Of a stretch of DNA of 57,166 bases, positions 29,875 through 38,218 are shown one piece after another. The position numbers were made by a program, and so were the translations under genes. Source of the DNA: an uncultured Pseudomonadales bacterium (GTDB lineage Bacteria; Pseudomonadota; Gammaproteobacteria; Pseudomonadales; Azotimanducaceae); contig CAJJAX010000034.1 in the NCBI GenBank assembly GCA_905182155.1, positions 1-57,166 of the forward strand. Reading direction: 5' to 3'. The stretch's first letter is position 1, and every line of letters starts with the position of its first letter. The notes beneath the pieces were generated by a model. The model saw only the letters and a list, made by a program, of their open reading frames with translations, had not been told where the DNA came from and searched no databases.

Positions 29875-30990
29875 ATGTCCAATCTAAACCAAGCGCTCAC
29901 TGCACGCCCAGACATTCAGATCGCCCTATCCAATTATTTCTTATTTTTGGCGAAGCCGGGTTATTGTTGGCATGGCGCGCAAAAAATCGCCATCGCCGCG
30001 GCAGCTCGGGCCGCCAGCACCTGCGCACTCTGCACGCGGAAAAAAGCGGCTTTATCGCGCAATCAAATTAAAACCCGGCATCCTGAAAACGACCACTTGA
30101 ACCCGCTCACCGTCGACATGATTCATCAGATCATCACTGATCAAGGCCGCATAACAGAAACTCAGGTCCAAGCACTTGAGCAAAGCGGCGTTTCCAGGCT
30201 CGCCTATGCCGAACTCGTCGGCATTGTGGTCTGCCTGTTCAGCATCGACGAATTTTGTCGGGCACTCAGCCAGACCTTGCCCGAGCTACCCCGACCTCAA
30301 CCCGGCCTTGCATCGCCGCGAACGCCGGAGAATCTCGAAACCAAGACGGGTTTTGTTCCGATGATCCAACGTGATGGCCTAACAGATGCAGTGAAAGACC
30401 TTTGGCCTACCGGGTTCGGCGCGAATGTCATCAGGGCACTGTCAGCAGCGCCCGACCTGGTTCGGCAATGGAAGCAACTGGCTGCGGTATTTTACCTACC
30501 CCTCGAAGAGATGGGCAATTTAGGGCAATCGGCTTCCCGACAACTCAACCGGATGCAAATGGAACTCATTGCGGGCCGGGTGTCCGCGATCAACCGCTGT
30601 TTTTACTGAACCAACTCCCATGCCTCGATGCTCCGTGTGAGCGCGAAACTTGCCGGCGATACGGTCGATCTGACCGCGCTGACCGGCGCGTCTGATGCGA
30701 AGGATGCGGGCGTCAAACATGGCGCTTTACTACTCGCTTTTGCCGAGGCCGTTATGAGCCGAGATTCATCGATCCTCACAACGGCTCGCAACGCCTTGGA
30801 GCAAGCCAGCAGTGCCGGCATTGTGATCGAGGCAGCAGGTGTCGCCGCGAATTTTCAGCGCATGGTTCGAATAGCCGACGCAACCGGGATTCCGGTTGAT
30901 GATATGACCTCAGAACTTGGTGCCACCATCAGAGAAGAGCTTGGGCTCTATACCTTTGAGGGCGCGGCAAACTCAGCTCGCAAGGATTAA
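29875..30990 (+). CDS. Two-domain AhpD-like protein with in-frame UGA: candidate selenoprotein (CxxU)
   Basis: Read through TGA 30607-30609, this gene gives 371 residues in one unbroken frame. The UGA falls at residue 245 in INRCFY-U-TNSHASMLR, where AhpD/carboxymuconolactone-decarboxylase-like proteins have C-x-x-C-x3-H. So the second redox cysteine is replaced by UGA while the first Cys (242), the His (249) and the preceding helix (MELIAGRVSAIN) are kept. A hairpin follows at 30625-30646. The N-terminal half has a related CALC motif (50-53). Both flanks have normal coding character in the same frame, unlike the frameshifted genes elsewhere. AhpD-like proteins with CxxU have been described among bacterial selenoproteins. 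The likely role is thiol- or selenol-based peroxide or disulfide reduction. The alternative is a nonsense mutation or base error at a TGC/TGT codon. ATG 29875 follows GAGG. Confidence 0.8.
30625..30646 (+). promoter_or_regulatory. SECIS-like hairpin downstream of the UGA
   Basis: Starting 16 bases after the UGA, TCG-A-TGCTC pairs with GAGCG-CGA: eight pairs including one G-U, with a single bulged A five pairs below the top. The loop is CGTGT, with G in the second position. Bacterial SECIS elements bound by SelB are short stem-loops in this position, with a small bulge and a G early in the loop. The fit is good but such hairpins also occur by chance. Confidence 0.5.
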
Positions 30991-31152
30991 CGCGGCGGGA
31001 AGCGGAAGACCTGAGGCGCCGACTCAATGTCCGGTCGCGCCTCGGCTGTTCTGCCCGCTCAGGCGGGGCCACGCTTGAAACTCGAGCGGTCCAAACCCAG
31101 CGCTGCCCACCTGTCGCGCAGGGTTCAACGGCCAAGGCGACCCAACGCGCGT

Positions 31153-32433
31153 CTATCCCCTCTGGGGCACGGCTTGCGGGACCGGCCGCCTGGCGGCGAG
31201 AAAGCAGAAACTACCAAAAAATGCCGCAATCGCCAACACCATCAACCCAACCTGGTAATTGCCATAATGGTCCGCAAATAATCCGGCAACAATCGGCCCG
31301 AGCGACATCCCCAGCATCACAATTAAAGAGGAGAAACCCATAATGGTGCCAAAGGAAGCTGCGCCAAAGTAGTCTGCGCGCAGCGCCACCATCAGTGGCC
31401 CGCGAACCCCCCAAGCCAAACCGTGTAGAACCGCAAAAACCACAACTTCCGCCGAACTGCTGGCATAGGCCAAGATTAAAAGCGCGACGGTGTGCGCGAT
31501 CATGCAGATGACACACAAAAGCCGTTTATCCAATCGATCGCCGAGCACCCCGCCACACAGTTGGCCAATCAACTGACACCCAGTGACTAAAGTAATTACT
31601 AGGGCGGCCTGGCTCAGAGAGAACCCAAGCCCTTCCGTAAGATGGGGCACAAGATGAACCATGACAGCGGAGACGGTGAGTAAGGCCGCCGCATGACCGA
31701 AGCTGATCAACCAAAAAGCAGGCGTCGCCATGGCCTGCTTCGCAGTATAATCACGGGCCGGTTGCGCGCCCGCGCCGGATAGATCCTCCAGCAAAACCCC
31801 ATCAGGCACGTCGCCATAAGTTTGGGGGCGGTGCCGGACGGCTTGCGCCATCGGCAAACCGAGTAGAATCACCAGCACGCCAGACATCATCGCTGTTGTT
31901 CGCCAACCAAAGGCTTCGAGCGCGAGCACCACCAAGGGCACTGCCATACCGCCCAAGGCGTATCCAATTTGTGAAAAAGCCACCGCTTTTGACCGATGTC
32001 GACTAAACCAATTCACAATCGCAACCATCACGGTTGCAAAGCCGCCAAGGCTAGAGCCTAAAGCAATCAGTGCGAACGAGGCATAAAAACTCAGCAGGGA
32101 CTGCACCTGGCTAAAACAAATAAAGCCGACCCCAAAGCAAATAACCCCAATGCGCAGAATCATCCTGGGCCCAAACCGATCGACCAGCCAACCCTGCAGC
32201 GGGCCAAGAATACCGCTTTCAATCCGGGTTAACGCAAACGCGCCGGCAACAATGGTCTTGCTCCAACCAAATTCTTGCTGCAACAAAACGACATAGGCCC
32301 CATAGGATTGCATCCAGAGCAGGCTCGCCAACATTTGCAGCCCCCCCGCCGACGCCACAATGTACCAGCCATAGAACAATTGGCCCGTGGGTTTAAAGGT
32401 TTGTTGCAGAGCCTTGACGGCGCGAGTTTTCAA
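31153..32433 (-). CDS. MFS transporter, monocarboxylate/oxalate-formate-like
   Basis: A 426-residue inner-membrane carrier with about 12 hydrophobic segments. The loop between helices 2 and 3 has GWLVDRFGPRMILRIG, matching the MFS A-motif, with a related GVLGDRLDKRLLC in the second half. The N-terminal FYGWYIVASAGG and the overall pattern resemble the monocarboxylate or oxalate:formate antiporter group, so an organic acid is a plausible substrate. The start is TTG 32433 with AGGA eight bases upstream. It is convergent with the AhpD-like gene. A six-base repeat lies about 30 bases upstream of its start. Confidence 0.85.
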   Translation of the reverse strand: MKTRAVKALQQTFKPTGQLFYGWYIVASAGGLQMLASLLWMQSYGAYVVLLQQEFGWSKTIVAGAFALTRIESGILGPLQGWLVDRFGPRMILRIGVICFGVGFICFSQVQSLLSFYASFALIALGSSLGGFATVMVAIVNWFSRHRSKAVAFSQIGYALGGMAVPLVVLALEAFGWRTTAMMSGVLVILLGLPMAQAVRHRPQTYGDVPDGVLLEDLSGAGAQPARDYTAKQAMATPAFWLISFGHAAALLTVSAVMVHLVPHLTEGLGFSLSQAALVITLVTGCQLIGQLCGGVLGDRLDKRLLCVICMIAHTVALLILAYASSSAEVVVFAVLHGLAWGVRGPLMVALRADYFGAASFGTIMGFSSLIVMLGMSLGPIVAGLFADHYGNYQVGLMVLAIAAFFGSFCFLAARRPVPQAVPQRG

Positions 32434-32463
32434 AAAAACGTCCTAACAAATAATGGCGATTGC

Positions 32464-32490
32464 GATGACGATGACGATGACGATGACGAT
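32464..32490. repeat. GATGAC microsatellite
   Basis: GATGAC is repeated just over four times (32464-32490) in the leader of the minus-strand MFS gene, about 30 bases before its start codon. Slippage here would change leader length rather than a protein. Confidence 0.8.
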
Positions 32491-32537
32491 CAGAAAAATC
32501 GGCCATGAACCTTGCCCGCGTCTCGCGCCGCCAGGCC

Positions 32538-33008
32538 TTAGAGGTGTTTCGTTTTAATCAGCCAGCGATGCAGGCGTTGGAGGATACGCCAAACTTTTGC
32601 TTCAAGATACAAGGTTTCTTGCATCAAACTCGAAGGATTGATCTTATTCCGAATCCTTAAGCTGCACGCCAAGTCCGTACAAACCACGTTTGAAATGGTT
32701 CGCCGCCCTCGACTTCCGTATTCTGTAATGGAAAACATCGCCGTGCCACCCCTGCCGTGAACATGTAAGCACAAGCTACACATATCCAATCGAACCCGGC
32801 TCGTGGGCCGCTCAAAACGACGAAGCACCACGCCTTTCAGCGCGCCATCAATCGGCGATTGGGCAACGATATAACCTAAATGCCCAGATGGGTGCACCCA
32901 ACCTAAAAAGTCTAGATCTTGCCAGACGATTTTGGTCAGATCGGGAAACCAAAGGTCTTCTTCCCGAGTAAAGCAACTTTGAAGCTGAGAAGCTGTCACA
33001 ACATCCAT
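32538..33008 (-). CDS. FBP-domain (treble-clef zinc finger) protein
   Basis: A 156-residue protein resembling the C-terminal domain of the FusB/FBP group, which in Gram-positive bacteria binds elongation factor G and can rescue it from fusidic acid. The zinc ligands are CSLC near residues 77-80 and CTDLAC further on. Between them lies the treble-clef hairpin, and DFLGWVHPSGHLGYIV comes before them. Stand-alone proteins of this kind are common in proteobacteria and their role there is unproven. The gene is divergent from the crotonase at 33119. Confidence 0.78.
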   Translation of the reverse strand: MDVVTASQLQSCFTREEDLWFPDLTKIVWQDLDFLGWVHPSGHLGYIVAQSPIDGALKGVVLRRFERPTSRVRLDMCSLCLHVHGRGGTAMFSITEYGSRGRRTISNVVCTDLACSLRIRNKINPSSLMQETLYLEAKVWRILQRLHRWLIKTKHL

Positions 33009-33118
33009 GGCGTAAACCTAATTTATTTCCAGCCGAAAACCAAGGCCAACGCGACGGCCCTTGGCACCACTCGCGCCTTGAGACATACTCCGGCGCATCC
33101 GATAGAAAGTACTGCCTT

Positions 33119-33829
33119 ATGATCCAACTTGACCGCCAAGATAATACGTTCATCCTCACCTTGGATGATGAAGAAAATCGATGGAACACCACCTTTGTGC
33201 GGGCCATTAGTGATGCGCTCGATGAAGTTGAAGCCTCAACGGGCCCCGCGGCACTGGTAACAACGGCCAGTCATCCTAAATTCTTCTCTAATGGCCTGGA
33301 TCTTGAGTGGCGATCCACAACTGGGGCCCATCGCGGCGGAGACCGTGCGGCCTTTGGTTCGGAATTTATGACCCTAATGGGACGGATCATCACCTTACCC
33401 GTACCGTCGGTCTGCGCAATTAACGGCCATGCCTTCGGCGCAGGCTTTATGATGGCCCTGTGTCACGATGTCAGAATGATGCGCCGGGATCGGGGCTTTG
33501 CCTGCGCCAATGAAGTTGAAATCGGCATGGTCATACCGGATCCAGAGCTCGCCCTTTTCAAGCACAAGCTCCCAGCCAATGTATTTTTTGAAACCGTGCA
33601 ACTGGCCCGAAGATGGACCGGCCCGGATGCTGCCGAGGCAGGGATCGTCTCGAGCGCACTTGAGCTAGATGAACTTCTCCCCAAGGCCATTGAAAAAGCA
33701 GCGTCTTTGGCACATTTGGGCAGCAACCGCCACGTTTTCGGAACGATGAAAGAACGTTTATTTGGTGATTCAGCCGCAATCAACACGGCCCATGGCGCCG
33801 CACATTTACTCAAAAATGCGCATCACTGA
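33119..33829 (+). CDS. Enoyl-CoA hydratase/isomerase family protein
   Basis: A 236-residue crotonase-fold protein, somewhat short. The oxyanion-hole regions are FFSNGLDLEWRS and NGHAFGAGFMMALCHDVRM. The following FACANEVEIGMVIPDPE is more like delta3-delta2-enoyl-CoA isomerases than hydratases, since only one acidic residue (in NEVEIG) is well placed. The role may be in unsaturated fatty acid oxidation. It lies upstream of the valine-pathway genes but is separated by 251 bases and a terminator-like hairpin, so it is probably a separate transcript. Confidence 0.85.
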   Translation: MIQLDRQDNTFILTLDDEENRWNTTFVRAISDALDEVEASTGPAALVTTASHPKFFSNGLDLEWRSTTGAHRGGDRAAFGSEFMTLMGRIITLPVPSVCAINGHAFGAGFMMALCHDVRMMRRDRGFACANEVEIGMVIPDPELALFKHKLPANVFFETVQLARRWTGPDAAEAGIVSSALELDELLPKAIEKAASLAHLGSNRHVFGTMKERLFGDSAAINTAHGAAHLLKNAHH

Positions 33830-33948
33830 GGCCCCGTGATCCCAGTAAACGTTCATTGCCCGCCGCTTTCACTGCGTTACTGGTTTGTTTATTATGGTGC
33901 CTTGGCGGACCAACCCGTAAAGACCCGGTAGTGATGAAAGCGCTTGGC

Positions 33949-33970
33949 GCCTTATGGCGTAAGGCACTTT
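33949..33970 (+). terminator. Terminator-like hairpin
   Basis: GCCTTA-TGGCG-TAAGGC is a perfect six-base stem with a five-base loop, followed by ACTTTT. It stands 120 bases after the crotonase stop and before the acyl-CoA dehydrogenase. The T-run is short, so termination would be partial. Confidence 0.4.
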
Positions 33971-34080
33971 TGCGCTCGAACAGATCAAAACACCGATCAG
34001 GATAAAGCCCCGAAGGCGTCGCCCACCTAACAAAACGTGACGTAAAACCTAAACCTACGCTCAATAATGATGACCACTGC

Positions 34081-35239
34081 ATGAATTACAATTTGAACGA
34101 AGACCAAACAGCCTTTCAAGACGTTGCGCGACAATTTTCTGACCGAGAACTTGCCCCACATGCGGCGGAATGGGACGACCAGAAAATCTTCCCAAAAGAC
34201 GTCATTGCCAATGCAGGCGCCCTGGGCTTCTGCGGGCTCTACTGCCCGCCGGAAGTCGGCGGCATGGGGCTTTCCAGGCTGGACGCTTCGATTATCCTTG
34301 AGCAATTGGCCATGGGTTGCACCTCGACCACCGCCTTTATCTCCATCCACAACATGGCCACTTGGATGATCGCAACCTTTGGCAGCGACCCGGTCCGAGA
34401 AGAACTTTGTCCGGATTTGATCAGTGGCCAGAGGCTCGCCAGCTATTGCCTCACAGAGCCTGGCGCAGGCTCAGATGCGGCCTCACTGAGGACGCAAGCA
34501 ACTTTAGACGGTGATCATTATGTGGTCAGCGGCAGTAAAATGTTCATCTCAGGCGCTGGCGCGACAGACACCCTGGTCACGATGGTCCGAACTGGGGATG
34601 CAGGCCCCAAAGGGATTACCTGCCTTGCCATTGCCGCGGACTCAGAGGGCGTCGAGTACGGCAGCAACCTCAACAAGATGGGTTGGAACAGCCAACCGAC
34701 TCGAGAGATTGTTTTTAATCAGGTCCGCGTGCCCGTCAGCCGGCGTATTGGCGCCGCTGGGGACGGATTTAAAATTGCCATGAAAGGTCTTGATGGCGGC
34801 CGCATTAATATCGCCACTTGTTCTGTGGGCACCGCGCAAGCCGCGTTGAATCGATCAAAGACGTATCTGCAAGAGCGCGAGCAATTCGGCGAAGCCATTG
34901 CGAACTTTCAGGCCTTACAGTTTAAGCTTGCTGATATGGCGACCGAACTGGTTGCCGCCCGACAAATGATCCGATTGGCGGCATTTAAAGTCGACCATAA
35001 CGATCCAGAAGCCACAGTTTACGCCGCCATGGCCAAGCGCTTTGCCACCGATGCCGGTTTTAGTATCTGCAACGATGCGCTGCAGCTGCACGGCGACGAC
35101 ACAATGAGCTACGACGACTACTGCAAGGTGCGTTCGCGATAATCGCGTACACCAGATCCTCGAGGGCACGAATGAAATCATGCGGGTCATCATTGCCCGT
35201 CGACTACTTGCCCTCGCCGACCTAGAAGCCATCACTTAA
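34081..35239 (+). CDS. Acyl-CoA dehydrogenase, isobutyryl-CoA type (frameshift near the end)
   Basis: An FAD enzyme oxidising a short branched acyl-CoA to its 2-enoyl form and passing electrons to ETF. FAD/substrate motifs are YCLTEPGAGSDAASLRTQA and FISGAGATDTLVTM. MGWNSQPTREIVFNQVRVP and GLDGGRINIATCSVG are typical of the isobutyryl-CoA/short-branched group. The literal frame stops at 35142. One base later the frame resumes as RDNRVHQILEGTNEIMR, the family C-terminus, ending at TAA 35237-35239. The stretch just before (HGDDTMSYDDYC) differs from the usual GGYGY motif, so more than one base may be wrong there. The gene order with the three following genes supports valine/isobutyrate breakdown. 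Confidence 0.88.
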
Positions 35240-35248
35240 GGAGTGACC

Positions 35249-36025
35249 ATGACCGAGAAACTAAAATTTGAGATGCAGGATCATACGGCATTAATCACCA
35301 TTGATAATCCGGGGGCTAATACGTGGGATGCCGATAACCTGCAAGCCCTTGAAGCGCTCATCAAAGACCTCAATGCAGATCCAAACTGCTACAGCTTGGT
35401 CATTACTGGCGCGGGGGAGAAGTTCTTTTCAGCAGGCGCCGACCTCAACCTTTTCGCGGACGGTGACCCAGAACACGCGGGCATCATCGCCAATCATTTT
35501 CACGCAGCCTTTCGCGCCCTAACCCATTTCAATGGGGTATCGGTTGCCGCAATCAATGGTTATGCCATGGGCGGCGGCCTTGAGTGCGCGATGGCTTGTG
35601 ATATTCGGATTGCAGAGGCGCAAGCGGTCATGGCCTTGCCCGAGGCAACCGTTGGGCTACTGCCTGCAGGCCTCGGCACCCAACACTTGCCTTGGCTGGT
35701 TGGAGAAGGCTGGGCAAAACGAATGATTCTGTGCGGCGAACGGGTGGATGCCGAAACGGCGCGGTCCATTGGCTTGGTCGAGGAAGTCGTGCCCAAAGGC
35801 GAAAGCTTAACGCGCGCAATGGCGATCGCCGCCTCAGCGGCGAAACAAAGCCCGACCAGTGTCGCCGCCTGTAAGCAATTGATTATGGCAGCACGGCATA
35901 AAACCATGCCTGAGGCCTTCGATGACGAGCGTGAAGCCTTCGTTGCCCTATTCTCAACCCTCGACCAAAAGGAAGGGGTGAATGCCTTTTTAGAAAAACG
36001 CGCGCCCGCTTGGAAGAATGCCTAA
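35249..36025 (+). CDS. Enoyl-CoA hydratase (likely methacrylyl-CoA hydratase step)
   Basis: A crotonase with both catalytic glutamates in place: GGGLECAMACD and LPEATVGLLPAGLGTQ. The oxyanion hole is formed around FFSAGADLNLF and GYAMGGGLE. It is 258 residues. It would hydrate methacrylyl-CoA to 3-hydroxyisobutyryl-CoA between the dehydrogenase upstream and the hydrolase downstream. The frame opens at GTG 35243, but ATG 35249 has AAGGAG at good spacing. Its stop shares a base with the next start (TAATG), so translation is coupled. Confidence 0.9.
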   Translation: MTEKLKFEMQDHTALITIDNPGANTWDADNLQALEALIKDLNADPNCYSLVITGAGEKFFSAGADLNLFADGDPEHAGIIANHFHAAFRALTHFNGVSVAAINGYAMGGGLECAMACDIRIAEAQAVMALPEATVGLLPAGLGTQHLPWLVGEGWAKRMILCGERVDAETARSIGLVEEVVPKGESLTRAMAIAASAAKQSPTSVAACKQLIMAARHKTMPEAFDDEREAFVALFSTLDQKEGVNAFLEKRAPAWKNA

Positions 36026-37141
36026 TGGCGCCCCCAGTCCTGGTCCAGGAACGAGACATCGGGCGCGGTCTCGTACTTGGGCACATCACGCTCAACGCTG
36101 AGGCAACCTTAAATAGCCTCAGCCTTGAAATGATCGACTTGATTCAGGGCGCACTCGATCGATGGCGATCACAAACCAACATGATCGCCATTTTTTTTGA
36201 CGCCGCCGGCTCAAAAGCCTTCTCTGCTGGGGGTGATATTCAGAACCTGTACCACGACATGCAAGCCACGCCCGGCGGGCCTTGCACCTATTGCGATGCC
36301 TTTTTTGAGCGCGAATACCGGCTGGACTATGATCTGCATCAATATCCCAAACCGACCCTAGCTTGGGGTCATGGGATTGTTATGGGCGGCGGACTGGGCA
36401 TCTTCTCGGCGTGCACGTTTCGGATTGCAACCGAGAAAACCCGAATGGCGATGCCCGAGATCACCATTGGATTATTTCCGGATGCTGGCGCAACCTATAC
36501 CTTTAGTCGGATGGATCCCGTTTGGTCGCACTTTCTGGCCTTGACGGGTGCCCAAATCAGCGGCGCAGATGCGCAACACGTCGGGATGGCCGATGCCCTC
36601 ATCCATCATGACCGTAAAGACGACTGCTTAGCGGCCCTCGGGTCATTGGACAACTCGCAAACCGCTACCACCGCAAATTTCCGCAATTTTGGTCAGACTG
36701 CAGGCCGCCTCAACGGATCTGCCTGAGCCGCAACTACCGAACTATGACGGGGTCATTCGGCCCAGCATTGAGGCGGCCCTTCTGAACGGCAACCCGATCA
36801 AAACGCTGGCTGCCGCAATCCAAGGTTGGCCGGACAGCGCCTTCTTAAACCGCGCCAAATCAGGCTTTTTGAACGGTTCAGCAATTACTGCCGCGATTGT
36901 TATTGAGCAGTTCAAACGCGCTCAATCGCAAGATATGTTGGCCATGTTCCAAATGGAGCTCAATTTGGCGGTTGCGTGCAGCCGGCACGGTGAGTTCGCC
37001 GAAGGTGTTCGAGCCCTACTGATTGAAAAAGACGGCAAACCCAATTGGCGCTTTCAATTGGGCGATGTACCGGATGCCGTTGTGCAGTCCCACTTCGAAG
37101 AACATTGGCCCGAGCATCCGCTTGCGGATCTTTGCGTTTAA
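36025..37141 (+). CDS. 3-hydroxyisobutyryl-CoA hydrolase (one frameshift)
   Basis: A crotonase-fold thioesterase of valine breakdown that releases 3-hydroxyisobutyrate. KAFSAGGDIQNLY, GIVMGGGLGIFSACTFRIAT and MAMPEITIGLFPDAGATY are the hydrolase-type signatures, and the long C-terminal part (IEQFKRAQSQDMLAMFQMEL, EGVRALLIEKDGKPNW) is specific to this family. The frame changes near 36685, in a stretch with short homopolymers (CAATTTTGG). Together the pieces give about 371 residues, the normal length. The ATG at 36025 overlaps the previous stop. Confidence 0.88.
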
Positions 37142-37185
37142 CTTTAATTGACCCCTTGCGCGTCATACTTTACTAAGGAGACCCT

Positions 37186-38074
37186 ATGAAAAACGTTGGA
37201 TTTATTGGACTTGGGAACATGGGTGGCCCCATGGCGATTAACCTGATCAAAGCGGGGTTTTCGGTGTCGGTCTTTGATCTTGTGCCCAGTTCCGTTGAAC
37301 GGGTCACAGCAGAAGGTGCTCAAGCCGCTGCCACCGCGGCCGACGCGGTCGCAAATGTCGATGTCGTGATTTCGATGCTTCCGGCCTCAAGGCATGTCGA
37401 GTCATTGTATTTAGGCGAGGACGGACTTCTATCTAAGATAACGCCTGGAACCCTCATTATCGATTCCAGCACCATTGCGCCAGAATCAACCCGAAAGGTC
37501 GCCGAGGCGGCTAAAGCGCTCGGGCTGAGTATGATCGATGCACCAGTCTCCGGCGGCGTCGCCGGCGCGCTTGGCGGCACCCTCACCTTTATTGTCGGGG
37601 GTTCCGATACCGCCCTTAGAACAAGCACGACCGCTGCTTGAAGCAATGGGTAAAAATATCTTTCACGCGGGCGAAGCCGGCGCAGGTCAGGTGGCGAAAA
37701 TCTGCAACAACATGCTACTCTCTGTGCTGATGTCCGGGACCGCAGAGGCCCTCCAACTCGGTGTCAATAATGGTCTCGACCCGAGTGTGCTCTCCGAGAT
37801 TATGCGCAAGAGCTCCGGCGGAAACTGGGCCCTTGAGGTTTACAACCCATACCCGGGCGTCATGGAGAACGCGCCGGCCAGTAAGGGTTATGAAGGCGGT
37901 TTCCTGGTCGACCTGATGATCAAAGACTTAGGATTGGCAATGGCCTCGGCGCTTGAAACCGGCACCGCAACGCCGATGGGATCGCTTGCAAGAAGCCTCT
38001 ACGTGGCACACGGCGACAACGGCTTTGGCCAAGTTGATTTTTCGAGCATTCAAAAGCTCTTTCAACGCGATTGA
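37186..38074 (+). CDS. mmsB: 3-hydroxyisobutyrate dehydrogenase (one frameshift)
   Basis: NAD-dependent oxidation of 3-hydroxyisobutyrate to methylmalonate semialdehyde. The Rossmann loop is VGFIGLGNMGGPMA (residues 4-17). The substrate loop DAPVSGGVAGALGGTLTF, the catalytic lysine in GAGQVAKICNN and the C-terminal KDLGLAMASA are all family features. The frame changes near 37613. One added base turns TALRTSTTAA-stop into a run continuing EQARPLLEAMGKNIF. The length is about 296 residues, as expected. mmsA, the next enzyme of the pathway, is not in the window. Confidence 0.92.
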
Positions 38075-38106
38075 CCGGCCCACCGACCGGGCAGGATCGG
38101 ATTTTT

Positions 38107-38162
38107 GAACGCAGAACGCAGAACAAAGAACACAGAACGCAGAACAAAGAACGCAGAACGCA
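38107..38162. repeat. Tandem 7-bp repeat, eight units
   Basis: Eight adjoining copies of GAACGCA or close variants (GAACAAA, GAACACA), followed by a partial GAGAACGCGAAC. It lies between mmsB and the next acyl-CoA dehydrogenase, 57 bases before that start codon. The tract has an open frame continuous with the dehydrogenase, from TTG 38105, so gain or loss of a unit would alter a possible N-terminal extension. I think this extension is not used, since ATG 38219 is the family start. Confidence 0.85.
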
Positions 38163-38218
38163 GAGAACGCGAACGGTACAAAACGCGGACAATCCAAGAT
38201 GATAAAGGATACAAATCG

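Noticed and set aside
31013..31043. Hairpin GAGGCGC...GCGCCTC between the AhpD-like and MFS genes as a terminator
   Set aside because: The stem has a bulge and no T-run on either side; the region is simply GC-rich. It may still shape the RNA ends.
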